A DNA stretch of 64,000 nucleotides from Flavihumibacter stibioxidans (GCF_014332695.1 NZ_MBUA01000001.1:1-64000); one strand, 5' to 3'. Counted from the first letter of the stretch, positions 54,200-62,915 are shown. The notes: generated by a model from the sequence alone, not told the origin. Numbers and translations: made by a program.

Positions 54200-54230
54200 T
54201 TCACCCGTCGGGTGCCACCCGACGGGTGAA
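54200..54230. repeat. Perfect 14-bp stem hairpin between dnaG and tcdA
   Basis: TTCACCCGTCGGGT (54200-54213), loop GCC, and the exact reverse complement 54217-54230. There is no T run on either side and the genes diverge here, so it is not a terminator of a known transcript. It may be an intergenic palindromic repeat or a 5' leader structure. Confidence 0.8.
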
Positions 54231-54260
54231 AGGTGGCAGATAGCGGATGGCGGATTTCCT

Positions 54261-54268
54261 TAGATTTG
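54261..54268 (+). promoter_or_regulatory. Candidate -7 element of tcdA
   Basis: TAGATTTG matches TAnnTTTG and ends 19 bases before the ATG at 54288. It lies downstream of the hairpin at 54200-54230. Confidence 0.42.
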
Positions 54269-54287
54269 CAACCCAAAATTGAATTGA

Positions 54288-55049
54288 ATGATTCCTTACT
54301 GGATGTCGCGTACAGAAATGTTACTGGGTGATGAGCCCATCGAAAGGCTGATGACCCGGAATGTTCTGGTAGTGGGATTAGGCGGGGTAGGTGGTATTTG
54401 CGCCGAAATGATTGCCAGGGCCGGAGTGGGCAGGATGACCATTGTCGATGCAGACCATGTTGACCTGAGCAATTGCAACCGGCAGATCCCGGCGTTACAT
54501 TCCACAGCAGGTAAACTGAAGGCGGAAGTGATGGCCGAACGGCTGAGGGACATTAACCCCGCCATTGAACTGACCGTATTACCGGAATACATCAGGGACG
54601 AAAGAACCCGCGAAATCCTTGCCGCCCAGCACTACGATTATGCGGTGGATTGTATTGACACCCTGTCGCCAAAAGTATTTTTCATCAAATCCTGTGTGGA
54701 AATGGGAATCCCGGTGGTCAGCGCCCTGGGGGCAGGAGGGAAGGTTGACCCCAGCCTGGTCGAGATTAGTGAACTGGAAAACACCCATATCTGCAATCTT
54801 GCAAGGTATGTGCGCAAAAGGCTGAATAAACTGGGTGTCAGGAAAGGTATCAAAGTGGTCTTTTCACCGGAGAGGGTGGACCAGGACAGAATCATAGAAA
54901 CAGAAAAAGCATATCCGAAAAAGTCCCTGATCGGAACCATTTCCTATATGCCTGCCATTTTTGGGTGCATGTGCGCCAGTGTAGTAATCCGCGACCTGTA
55001 CCAGCAGCCGGTTACAACTGAAGGGCCTTCTTCAGTTCTTCCAGACTGA
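54288..55049 (+). CDS. tcdA: tRNA threonylcarbamoyladenosine dehydratase TcdA
   Basis: A ThiF/E1-like enzyme that cyclises t6A37 of tRNA to ct6A with ATP. It has 253 residues. The nucleotide-binding loop is VLVVGLGGVGGICAEMIARA, DADHVDLSNCNRQ contains the Arg/Asn of the E1 active site, and HSTAGKLKAEVM and CIDTLSPKVFFI follow. The C-terminal region has SALGAGGKVDPSLVEI as in E. coli TcdA (CsdL). An ATG 15 bases downstream is an alternative start. It forms a functional pair with MtaB at 159, since both act on t6A37. The last 38 bases overlap the convergent gene. Confidence 0.92.
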   Translation: MIPYWMSRTEMLLGDEPIERLMTRNVLVVGLGGVGGICAEMIARAGVGRMTIVDADHVDLSNCNRQIPALHSTAGKLKAEVMAERLRDINPAIELTVLPEYIRDERTREILAAQHYDYAVDCIDTLSPKVFFIKSCVEMGIPVVSALGAGGKVDPSLVEISELENTHICNLARYVRKRLNKLGVRKGIKVVFSPERVDQDRIIETEKAYPKKSLIGTISYMPAIFGCMCASVVIRDLYQQPVTTEGPSSVLPD

Positions 55050-55707
55050 CGATACCTTGCTTGTCCCATACTTTCTGGCCGTTCTTATAAACAAAGAAAT
55101 GCGGAAGGGCTTCAACATTCATTTGTTTCATGAGGGCAGTATGAACACCCGCATCTATTTTCGTCAATGCAAACTGACCCGATAAATCCTTCTCCAATTG
55201 CTGAAGAACCGGCTCCATCTTGCGGCAGGGAGGGCACCAGGTAGCCCCGAAATCAACCAGCACCAGGTTGGATTGCTGAACGAGCTTGTTGAAATCTTCC
55301 GTTCCCATCTGGGAAACAGGCTTATCACCTTTTACCGGCTTCCCTTCGCGCTTCCATTTATTCATACCACCAACCAGTTCGAATACGGTATACCCCCGGG
55401 TCCGTAAAACCTCAGCAGCTTCTGCACTGCGGATACCGGATGCACAATAGACCAGTACCGGCCTTGATTTATCCAGGTGCTGGGTACGCTCATTAAACTG
55501 TTTTTCATTCAACCAGTCTGCCAGCATGGCGTTGTCTATATATCCTGACTTGTACTCTTTGGATGTCCTGACATCCAGGATTTGAACCGATCCGGATTTG
55601 ATTTTCTGCTCAAAAGCGGTTGGGTCCAACCTTGACTGAGTCTGGCCATTTAACTGGCAACTGCCCGCAAACAGGACAATGGCGAAAAGCAATACTATTT
55701 TTTGCAT
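55012..55707 (-). CDS. Lipoprotein with rhodanese and thioredoxin domains
   Basis: 231 residues. The lipobox AGSC (Cys17) directs export and lipid attachment. The rhodanese domain is at ~25-125, with active Cys88 in VYCASGIRSA. The thioredoxin domain is at ~130-231 with the WCPPC motif (Cys158/Cys161) and the cis-Pro loop EALPHFF. Both active sites look intact. It is likely a periplasmic or outer-membrane-facing thiol-sulfur handling protein; the electron partner is unknown. A minus-strand TAAATTTG motif at 55731-55738 inside the upstream gene could be its promoter. Seven bases separate it from the YkgJ-type gene, suggesting a shared transcript. Confidence 0.9.
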   Translation of the reverse strand: MQKIVLLFAIVLFAGSCQLNGQTQSRLDPTAFEQKIKSGSVQILDVRTSKEYKSGYIDNAMLADWLNEKQFNERTQHLDKSRPVLVYCASGIRSAEAAEVLRTRGYTVFELVGGMNKWKREGKPVKGDKPVSQMGTEDFNKLVQQSNLVLVDFGATWCPPCRKMEPVLQQLEKDLSGQFALTKIDAGVHTALMKQMNVEALPHFFVYKNGQKVWDKQGIVSLEELKKALQL

Positions 55708-55713
55708 GAAGAT

Positions 55714-56238
55714 TTACTTTAATTCAGGTACAAATTTAGTGTGCTGCTTCAATGCTTCCATCACATTATAAATAATCGGACATCGTCCATAATGCATCAG
55801 GGTGCCAAAGATCCTTTGGTGGAAGCCATTTTTGTGCAAATGAGGAAATTCACGGCAATCTGCGAACCGGTTTTCGTAGATGGTACATTTATTATCAGCC
55901 AGGAAATGACAGGGGATGGTATTGATGACCAGCATACCCCCTGTGCTTTCTTCCAGGTACTTTTCCTTAACAGCTGCCAAACTGGTATGCAACCTCTCTG
56001 CCAGTGACTGTGCCTCATCTGCACTTACATTAATCATCAGGCTCCGGCAGCAATTACCACAGGCAGTACAATCAATCAGGGGTTCGATCTCTCCGTTCAA
56101 CTCATGAACAAGACTGTCCAGTTCAATGTCTGAGTGCTTCAGGAAATCCCTGAATGCTTCATTTTCCGCGGTCTTTGCTGCTGATTCACCAGCAATAAAG
56201 GAAAGGTCGGTTACCAGCTGAAGATCCTTATTCCTCAT
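55714..56238 (-). CDS. YkgJ-type cysteine-cluster protein
   Basis: 174 residues from the ATG at 56238, which overlaps the 3' end of the upstream gene by 11 bases. The frame is open further upstream, but that part would lie within the preceding gene and lacks conservation features. The metal-binding pattern is CTACGNCCRSL near residue 63, with later single cysteines in IPCHFL, NKCTIY, ADCREFP and GRCPII. This is the layout of the YkgJ/UPF0153 family of putative Zn or Fe-S proteins. Function unknown. It is followed by the rhodanese-thioredoxin lipoprotein. Confidence 0.85.
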   Translation of the reverse strand: MRNKDLQLVTDLSFIAGESAAKTAENEAFRDFLKHSDIELDSLVHELNGEIEPLIDCTACGNCCRSLMINVSADEAQSLAERLHTSLAAVKEKYLEESTGGMLVINTIPCHFLADNKCTIYENRFADCREFPHLHKNGFHQRIFGTLMHYGRCPIIYNVMEALKQHTKFVPELK

Positions 56239-56500
56239 CTTCTTCCTCCCATTCTTCCTCGTCTCCCTCTTCATCATAAAGGGAAAGGATGGCAGCAGCA
56301 CTGTCATAATCCAGTTCTTCAATCACCTGGTAAATTGGGTCGGTACGCATTTTCCAGAAATCTTCCTCTACCTGTCCGAAGCTCCTCAGCAGGATACATT
56401 TATCCGTTAAAGCAAGTACGGAGATCAGTTCGATGTCTGACTCCTCCGTGTCCCTGAGCAGGTAAAAATTTCCTGGTTGCAGATCGGCGTAATTTGCCAT
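56228..56500 (-). CDS. Small acidic protein, paralog of the next gene
   Basis: 90 residues, no recognised family, soluble, ending in a run of Asp/Glu (EEGDEEEWEEEDEE). Central residues FGQVEEDFWKMRTDPIYQVI align with FGETEITEWRKKQDPIHEIL of the gene at 56540-56812. NFYLLRDTEE also aligns with CYYLIQEKEE. Both are exactly 90 residues. The pair probably arose by tandem duplication and shares a transcript with the YkgJ-type gene, which overlaps its end by 11 bases. Confidence 0.78.
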   Translation of the reverse strand: MANYADLQPGNFYLLRDTEESDIELISVLALTDKCILLRSFGQVEEDFWKMRTDPIYQVIEELDYDSAAAILSLYDEEGDEEEWEEEDEE

Positions 56501-56539
56501 GGGAATAGGGGTTTATAGTGTTGTTAATAAATGCAATTC

Positions 56540-56812
56540 TCACTCCTCACCATTGCCATCCTCAAAATACGCATCTTCATTGCTGTAATAAGCAGTCTGC
56601 CATTCTTTTACTTTTTCATCACTCAGCAACTCAAGAATTTCATGAATCGGATCCTGCTTCTTGCGCCACTCAGTAATCTCCGTTTCTCCAAAACGGGTGA
56701 TAAACAAACAATAATCCGTTTCCATGTTCACCTTGATCAATGAAATCGGTCCCTCTTCTTTTTCCTGGATGAGATAATAACAACTCGTCTCCAATAAGGA
56801 ATAGCTATACAT
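56540..56812 (-). CDS. Small acidic protein, paralog of the preceding gene
   Basis: 90 residues, no recognised family. It aligns along its length with the protein at 56228-56500: conserved FG(Q/E)xE, W(K), DPI(Y/H) and an acidic C-terminus (DAYFEDGNGEE). It is soluble with no signal peptide. It is the most upstream of four minus-strand genes (this, the paralog, YkgJ-type, rhodanese-thioredoxin) separated by 39 bases or fewer. The long gap 56813-57151 probably holds the promoter of this group. Confidence 0.75.
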   Translation of the reverse strand: MYSYSLLETSCYYLIQEKEEGPISLIKVNMETDYCLFITRFGETEITEWRKKQDPIHEILELLSDEKVKEWQTAYYSNEDAYFEDGNGEE

Positions 56813-57151
56813 ACTCTACAATTTTTCAACAGTTAAAACTAAATAACGGGTTGTAAATCAGCACTCAATGGGTTAGTATGGGCCGGGTGGTTAAGGCAGG
56901 GCGAAAAGGTTAGTAGTAATGCTTCGCTGCTGCTTGTTAACCGGTGCGGGAGATCAAAAATATGATTATTCTCATAGAAGAAAAATTCAGGACAGTATCC
57001 GGGGCAAATTTAAAATTAAGTTAACCAATAGGTATTGATATTCAATATTATACATATATGCTACTATTTTCCACAAAGGTGCAAAACCGGTGCGGTCATC
57101 ATGCCCCTGCTTTCTTTATATTTGCCGGCTTAGTGCAATAAAGATCAGAAC
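56813..57151. other. Intergenic region between acidic-protein gene and parE
   Basis: 339 bases with no convincing gene. It contains a TATATTTG -7-like motif for parE (57117-57124, 27 bases before the ATG) and a minus-strand TAAATTTG (57005-57012) that could serve the acidic-protein genes. It also has a short inverted repeat TATTGA-TAT-TCAATA (57033-57047) and an 11-base direct repeat AACCGGTGCGG at 56939-56949 and 57085-57095. It is the longest non-coding stretch in the window. Confidence 0.7.
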
Positions 57152-59050
57152 ATGGCAGAAATCAACAAAGCAGGATTTGAGTATACCGAAGATTCCATCC
57201 GGAGCCTCGACTGGCGCGAGCACATCAGGTTGCGGCCGGGCATGTATATAGGCAAACTGGGCGATGGCAGTAGTGCGGACGATGGCATCTACGTATTGTT
57301 AAAGGAAGTGATCGACAACTGTATTGACGAACATACCATGGGCTATGGTAAACAGATCGAGCTGAATATTAAAGACCGTACCGTTTCTATCCGGGATTAT
57401 GGCCGGGGCATTCCCCTCGGCAAAGTGGTGGACGTGGTCAGCAAGATCAATACCGGTGCCAAGTACGACAGCAAGGCATTCCAGAAAAGTGTGGGACTGA
57501 ACGGTGTAGGTACCAAGGCGGTAAATGCCCTCAGTCAATATTTCAAGGTGACGGCATTTCGCGAAGGCAAGGAGAAAACAGCCGAATTCGAAAAGGGAGT
57601 GCTGGTGAAAGAACACAAGGAAACCGGTTCCAAAGAAAACAACGGAACCCTGGTTAATTTCATTCCCGATGAAACCGTGTTCCGCAACTTTCATTTCCAG
57701 GAAGAATATATTGAGAACCTGCTGTGGAATTATTGTTACCTCAACGCTGGATTGGTCATCCTGTTCAATGGCAAGCGATATGTGAGTAAGAACGGCCTGC
57801 TGGACCTGCTGCAACGTAAAACCAATGAGGACGAACTTCGTTACCCGATCATTCACCTGAAGGGAAATGATATTGAGGTGGCCATCACCCACAACAATGA
57901 TTATGGTGAAGAACTGTTCAGTTTCGTGAACGGCCAGTTTACCACACAGGGCGGAACCCATCAGCAGGCTTTCCGGGAAGCTTATGTAAAAGTGATCCGA
58001 GATTTTTATAAGAAAGATTACGAAGCTTCGGATATACGTGCCAGTATTACAGCTGCAGTATCTGTGCGGGTGGTAGAACCGGTATTCGAATCCCAGACCA
58101 AGACCAAGCTCGGCTCGCAATACGTGGAAGAAGGCGGGCAGAGCATGAAGAATTTCGTGTATGAATTTTTGGCAAAAGAACTGGACAACTATCTGCACAA
58201 AAACACCACTACTGCAGAAGCCCTGAAGAAAAGGATCGAACAGAGCGAACGCGAAAGAAAGGAGCTGGCGGGCATTAAGAAATTGGCCAACGAAAGGGCA
58301 AAGAAGGCCAACCTGCACAATAAAAAGTTACGCGATTGCCGCTTCCATTATAACGAAGAACCATCTGGCAAGGATAAGGAAACCGTACTGCAGAAACAAC
58401 GGGAAAGCACCATCTTTATCACTGAGGGTGATTCAGCCAGCGGATCAATTACAAAAGCACGTAATGTCGAAACCCAGGCTGTGTTCAGCCTTCGTGGAAA
58501 GCCCCTGAACTGCTTCGGGCTCACTAAAAAAGTGGTGTATGAGAATGAAGAATTCAACCTGCTGCAACACGCCCTGAATGTGGAAGAAGGCGTTGAAAAC
58601 CTGCGCTACAACAATATCGTTTTCGCTACCGATGCCGATGTGGATGGTATGCATATCCGCCTGTTGCTGATGACCTTCTTCCTGCAGTTCTTCCCCGACC
58701 TGGTGAAAAACGGCCATGTGTATATCCTTGAAACGCCTTTATTCAGGGTTCGCAACAAACAGGAAACCATTTACTGTTATGATGAAACGGAAAAACAGGC
58801 TGCCGTTAAAAAGCTGGGCAGCAAACCGGAGATCACTCGATTTAAGGGATTGGGTGAGATCTCACCCGACGAATTTGCCCGTTTCATTGGTGAAGACATG
58901 CGTAAACAACCGGTATTGGTAATGCCGGAAACGCATATCCAGCAACTGCTGGAATATTACATGGGCAAGAATACACCCCAGCGCCAGGACTTTATTATTG
59001 ACAACCTGAAGGTGGAACTGGACCTGGTTGAAGAAGTAACAGAAGGTTGA
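57152..59050 (+). CDS. parE: DNA topoisomerase IV subunit B (ParE-type)
   Basis: ATPase subunit of a type IIA topoisomerase. It has 632 residues. The GHKL ATP site shows [17 protein letters not shown] and [14 protein letters not shown], with the transducer domain after it. The TOPRIM domain has [16 protein letters not shown] and [15 protein letters not shown]. The length matches ParE rather than the longer GyrB. The [12 protein letters not shown] variant is typical of Bacteroidota ParE. The subunit A gene lies 1.3 kb downstream, with two small genes between. Confidence 0.93.
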   Translation: MAEINKAGFEYTEDSIRSLDWREHIRLRPGMYIGKLGDGSSADDGIYVLLKEVIDNCIDEHTMGYGKQIELNIKDRTVSIRDYGRGIPLGKVVDVVSKINTGAKYDSKAFQKSVGLNGVGTKAVNALSQYFKVTAFREGKEKTAEFEKGVLVKEHKETGSKENNGTLVNFIPDETVFRNFHFQEEYIENLLWNYCYLNAGLVILFNGKRYVSKNGLLDLLQRKTNEDELRYPIIHLKGNDIEVAITHNNDYGEELFSFVNGQFTTQGGTHQQAFREAYVKVIRDFYKKDYEASDIRASITAAVSVRVVEPVFESQTKTKLGSQYVEEGGQSMKNFVYEFLAKELDNYLHKNTTTAEALKKRIEQSERERKELAGIKKLANERAKKANLHNKKLRDCRFHYNEEPSGKDKETVLQKQRESTIFITEGDSASGSITKARNVETQAVFSLRGKPLNCFGLTKKVVYENEEFNLLQHALNVEEGVENLRYNNIVFATDADVDGMHIRLLLMTFFLQFFPDLVKNGHVYILETPLFRVRNKQETIYCYDETEKQAAVKKLGSKPEITRFKGLGEISPDEFARFIGEDMRKQPVLVMPETHIQQLLEYYMGKNTPQRQDFIIDNLKVELDLVEEVTEG

Positions 59051-59084
59051 TTCATTGACAGAATGACGAAAAAAACAAGCCTAC

Positions 59085-59915
59085 ATGATTCACATTGTTT
59101 TTAACGAACCGGATATCGAAGTATTACAACAGGCCATCGCGATGGACGAAAGCCTCCAGGGTGAAGTGATGCTTATAAGAGATGACTATGCTGTTGGTCC
59201 GATCGAGAATATATATAAAGGTGAGGGCCGGGAAACCCGTCATAACTGGTGGCGAGAGGTACTGGCAGGAGGTGATTACGATGGCAAGGCGGATACCGGT
59301 GAAGTGGATGATTATAAGACCGTGGCTGAGTTGGTTGGAACCCTGCGCCGTGATCCGGAAGCGACCGTTTGGATATGGGCCGCACAGAACAAACATGATG
59401 TGAGTGGCTATTACTGGCTGCTGCATTTCATGAAAGAATTTCAGGGCAGGGTATTTATTCTCTACCTGAATAATCTTCCCTTCCTGAATGAGAAAGGCCA
59501 GTTGTTTTATCCAACCTGGCTCAGTACCATCCCGCCAAAGGAATTCCTGAAAGCAAAAAAACTTTCCAGGCCGATTACCCTCAGTGAGTTTGAAGTGGAC
59601 CCCGATGAGTGGACCCGCCTTTCCAGTGAAAACAAAGGTGTTCGCATCCTGGAAGGAGGGAAGAAACTGGTGCAGTATGATTACGATTTCTTTGATGCCG
59701 ACCTGCAGAAATTCATTACCGCAGAGTGGCAGAAAGCCAGCAAGATCATCCACCAGTTCCTGTCAAAGAACAAGCAAACTACCGGCGATGCCTACCTGTT
59801 ATGGAGACTGAAAAAACTGGTTGCTGACGGGAACTTTGATGTTCAGGGAGAAATTAAGAACATGAAGGATTTTGAAGTGAAGGCAAAAAGCAACCTTCCC
59901 GTTGAATCAGAATAA
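59085..59915 (+). CDS. DUF1835/DUF3658 family protein
   Basis: 276 residues, cytoplasmic. The N-terminal half (MIHIVFNEPDIEVLQQAI...VMLIRDDYAVGPIENIY) is the DUF1835 pattern. The C-terminal half (SKNKQTTGDAYLLWRLKKLVADGNFDVQGE) is the DUF3658 pattern. No enzymatic role is established for either. It is 34 bases after parE and 10 bases before the VOC gene, in the same direction, so it belongs to the parE-parC transcription unit. Whether it is linked to topoisomerase function is unknown. Confidence 0.85.
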   Translation: MIHIVFNEPDIEVLQQAIAMDESLQGEVMLIRDDYAVGPIENIYKGEGRETRHNWWREVLAGGDYDGKADTGEVDDYKTVAELVGTLRRDPEATVWIWAAQNKHDVSGYYWLLHFMKEFQGRVFILYLNNLPFLNEKGQLFYPTWLSTIPPKEFLKAKKLSRPITLSEFEVDPDEWTRLSSENKGVRILEGGKKLVQYDYDFFDADLQKFITAEWQKASKIIHQFLSKNKQTTGDAYLLWRLKKLVADGNFDVQGEIKNMKDFEVKAKSNLPVESE

Positions 59916-59925
59916 AGATTTTTAA

Positions 59926-60309
59926 ATGGTAAAAGCCGTTCACCATATTGCCATTATTGCAGGGGACTATGAACGCAGCAAGAAGTTCTATACCGAAGAT
60001 CTCGGTCTGCAGGTTGTCAGAGAGGTCTTCAGGGAGGATCGTAATTCCTGGAAACTGGATCTTGCCCTCAATGGTAATTATATTATTGAGCTCTTCTCCT
60101 TTCCGGGCGCACCGGTCAGGCCTTCCAGACCCGAAGCGCAGGGGTTGAGACACCTGGCTTTCAGTGTGGAAAACCTTGACAGGTCAGTTGCTGAATTGGA
60201 AGCAAAGGGTGTCATTACCGAACCTGTGAGGGTTGATCCCTATACCGGTAAACGGTTTACTTTTTTCAGTGACCCGGATGGGTTGCCATTAGAATTATAC
60301 GAAATATAA
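59926..60309 (+). CDS. VOC/glyoxalase-family protein (YaeR-like)
   Basis: 127 residues, a single vicinal-oxygen-chelate unit pair. The start is VKAVHHIAIIAGDYERSKKF, with His at the usual metal position. It then has LRHLAFSVENLDRSVAELEA and ends SDPDGLPLELYEI with the last Glu. The ERSKKFYTEDLGLQVVREVFRE run resembles the YaeR/SMU1112c subgroup. The substrate is unknown. It lies 10 bases after the DUF1835 gene and 13 bases before parC, so it is surely cotranscribed. Confidence 0.9.
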   Translation: MVKAVHHIAIIAGDYERSKKFYTEDLGLQVVREVFREDRNSWKLDLALNGNYIIELFSFPGAPVRPSRPEAQGLRHLAFSVENLDRSVAELEAKGVITEPVRVDPYTGKRFTFFSDPDGLPLELYEI

Positions 60310-60322
60310 ACAAGCAAGGATA

Positions 60323-62842
60323 ATGTCGAAAGGGAAGCTAAACGAACAATTGTACACGAATGAATCCGGGATCCAGGGGCAGTATAAGACCTGGTTTCTC
60401 GATTATGCATCCTATGTGATCCTGGAGCGTGCGGTTCCTGCCATTGAAGACGGACTCAAACCGGTACAGCGAAGGATCCTGCATGCCATGAAGGAAATGG
60501 ACGACGGCCGTTTCAACAAAGTGGCCAATATTATCGGGCAAAGCATGCAATACCATCCGCATGGGGACGCCAGTATTGGTGATGCGTTGGTAAATATGGG
60601 GCAGAAGGACCTGATGATCGAAACCCAGGGTAACTGGGGCGATGTAAGAACCGGTGACCAGGCTGCTGCACCCCGTTATATTGAAGCACGACTCAGCAAG
60701 TTTGCACTGGAGGTTGCTTTCAATAACAAGACCACCAACTGGCAGCTCAGTTATGACGGCAGAAAGAACGAACCGGTAACCCTGCCAATGAAATTCCCCC
60801 TGCTGCTGGCCCATGGAGCAGAAGGGATCGCAGTAGGTTTGTCTACCAAGATCCTTCCGCATAATTTCTGCGAACTGATTGACGCTTCCATCAAATACCT
60901 CAAAGGGAAAAAATTCGAGATCTTTCCCGACTTCCAGACCGGAGGCATGATTGATGTCAGCAATTACAACGAAGGGAAAAGAGGGGGCAAGGTAAGGGTA
61001 CGTGCCCTGATCGAGGAATTCGATAAAAAGACCCTGCTGATAAAAAACGTGCCTTATGGTGTGACCACCGGCGGACTGATTGATTCCATTATCAAGGCCA
61101 ACGACCAGGGTAAGATCAAGATCAAAAAAGTAACGGACAATACCGCAGCGGATGTGGAGATACAGGTTGACCTTGCACCGGGTATATCTCCCGATATTAC
61201 CATTGATGCCCTGTACGCCTTTACAGATTGTGAAGTCAGCATTTCACCGAATGCCTGCGTGATCGTTGACCAGAAGCCGCGCTTCCTGAGTGTGAACGAT
61301 TTGTTGACCACTGCTACCGAAAACACCAAGGACCTGCTGAAACGCGAACTGGAGATCAAACTGGCTGAACTGCAGGAAAAATGGCATTATACCTCACTGG
61401 AAAAGATCTTCTTCGAAGAAAAGATCTACAAGGAACTGGAGAAAAAACACGAAACCTGGGAGAAGGTGCTCGAAGCCATCGACAAGGCCTTCTTACCGTT
61501 CAGGAAGCAATTGAAGCGCGCTGTCACCAGGGAAGATATTGTCAAACTAACGGAAAAGCCTGTCCGCAGGATCTATAAACTTGATATTGATGAGCTGAAT
61601 GCGCAGATACTCGGACTGGAAGCAGAGATCAAGCAGGTTCATTACGACCTCGAGCACCTGGTTGAATTTGCCATCGCTTATTATGAAAACCTGCTGAAAA
61701 AATTTGGCAAAGGGCGCGAAAGGAAAACAGAGATCAGGCCTTTCGAAGCCATCCAGGCCAAGCAGGTAGCCATAGCCAATACCAAACTCTATGTGAACTG
61801 GGCCGACGGTTTCATAGGAACTTCCCTGAAAAAGGATGAGCTGGTTTTTGAATGTTCCGACCTGGATGATATCATTGTCTTTACCCGGCGCGGACTCATG
61901 AAAGTAGTGCGGGTAGGCGAGAAGGTCTATATAGGAAAAGATATTATTCATGTGGCGGTGTTCACCAAGAGCGATGAACGTACTACCTATAATATGATCT
62001 ATGTGGACGGCGGTACAGGAACCAGCTATGCCAAAAGGTTTAATGTTACCGGTATTACACGCGACAAGGAATATGACCTCACCCGCGGTAATGAAAAAAG
62101 TAAAGTGCATTATTTCACTGCCAATGCCAATGGTGAAGCGGAGGTAGTGACTATTGTGCTGAGTCCCAACTGTCCGGCGCGTAATAAATCCTTCGACTTC
62201 TATTTCGAAGAACTGGAGATCAAAGGAAGGAGCGCGATGGGCAACCAGGTCAGCAAATACCCGATTAAAAATGTGAAGTTCAAGGAGGCTGGCCGTTCCA
62301 CACTCAGTGCCATCAAATTGTGGTTTGATGATAAATTCGGCAGGCTGAACACAGAAGAAAAGGGTATTTACCTGGGTAATTTTGATGGTTCGGAAAAATT
62401 GCTGGTGGTATACGGAGACGGCAACTATGAATTGACCGACCTGGAAATGACCCAGCGTTTTGAGCCTGATAAAATCCTGCTGATTGAGAAATTCAACCCG
62501 GATAAAATTATTACCGCGGTATATCTGGACAACGAAAAGCTTCAGTTCAATGTGAAGCGGTTCAGGATCGAAACATCCACCCTGCAGAACAGGTTCCTCT
62601 TTATCAAGGAAGGTAATGGCAACCGGCTCGAAGTGGTAACCACAGACAGTAAGCCTGTGTTGTTATTGCATACCGGCAGAGGAGCCCAGGCAAGGACACA
62701 GAAGATCAAACTCGGAGATTTTGTGGAAGTAATGGGCTGGAAAGCTGTAGGTAACAAACTGGCAGATTATAATAAGAGCACCGAAATGGAATGGGAACCG
62801 AAGGAAAAGGAAGAGGATGGACCCCAGGCATCATTGTTCTAA
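60323..62842 (+). CDS. parC: DNA topoisomerase IV subunit A (ParC-type)
   Basis: DNA-cleaving subunit. It has 839 residues. The winged-helix/tower core begins YKTWFLDYASYVILERAVP, PVQRRILHAMKEM is helix-turn-helix, and the catalytic Tyr119 sits in AAAPRYIEARLSKF. A long coiled-coil region lies near residues 340-470 (rich in Glu/Lys). The C-terminal beta-propeller has degenerate blades (GFIGTSLKKDELVF, DDIIVFTRRGLMKVVRVG) and ends in an acidic EPKEKEEDG tail. The GyrA-box QRRGGKG is not seen, which supports topoisomerase IV over gyrase. Confidence 0.94.
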   Translation: MSKGKLNEQLYTNESGIQGQYKTWFLDYASYVILERAVPAIEDGLKPVQRRILHAMKEMDDGRFNKVANIIGQSMQYHPHGDASIGDALVNMGQKDLMIETQGNWGDVRTGDQAAAPRYIEARLSKFALEVAFNNKTTNWQLSYDGRKNEPVTLPMKFPLLLAHGAEGIAVGLSTKILPHNFCELIDASIKYLKGKKFEIFPDFQTGGMIDVSNYNEGKRGGKVRVRALIEEFDKKTLLIKNVPYGVTTGGLIDSIIKANDQGKIKIKKVTDNTAADVEIQVDLAPGISPDITIDALYAFTDCEVSISPNACVIVDQKPRFLSVNDLLTTATENTKDLLKRELEIKLAELQEKWHYTSLEKIFFEEKIYKELEKKHETWEKVLEAIDKAFLPFRKQLKRAVTREDIVKLTEKPVRRIYKLDIDELNAQILGLEAEIKQVHYDLEHLVEFAIAYYENLLKKFGKGRERKTEIRPFEAIQAKQVAIANTKLYVNWADGFIGTSLKKDELVFECSDLDDIIVFTRRGLMKVVRVGEKVYIGKDIIHVAVFTKSDERTTYNMIYVDGGTGTSYAKRFNVTGITRDKEYDLTRGNEKSKVHYFTANANGEAEVVTIVLSPNCPARNKSFDFYFEELEIKGRSAMGNQVSKYPIKNVKFKEAGRSTLSAIKLWFDDKFGRLNTEEKGIYLGNFDGSEKLLVVYGDGNYELTDLEMTQRFEPDKILLIEKFNPDKIITAVYLDNEKLQFNVKRFRIETSTLQNRFLFIKEGNGNRLEVVTTDSKPVLLLHTGRGAQARTQKIKLGDFVEVMGWKAVGNKLADYNKSTEMEWEPKEKEEDGPQASLF

Positions 62843-62844
62843 TA

Positions 62845-62873
62845 TAAAGGCCATCTGTAACAGATGGCCTTTA
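62845..62873. terminator. Terminator after parC
   Basis: TAAAGGCCATCTG (62845-62857), loop TAA, then the exact complement (62861-62873), followed by a T-rich stretch. It begins 2 bases after the parC stop. The mirrored ends mean it could also serve the convergent gene ending at 62916. Confidence 0.88.
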
Positions 62874-62915
62874 ATTATTTCAGGTTGTTTAAAATCAGGT
62901 TAATCCAACCACCTA

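Noticed and set aside
53323-54243. 306-codon open frame on the plus strand opposite dnaG
   Set aside because: Antisense shadow of dnaG; its tail only extends across the hairpin by chance.
57299-58318. 339-codon open frame on the minus strand opposite parE
   Set aside because: The parE frame is unequivocal; the antisense frame is rich in Phe/His/Gln as expected from reversed coding sequence.
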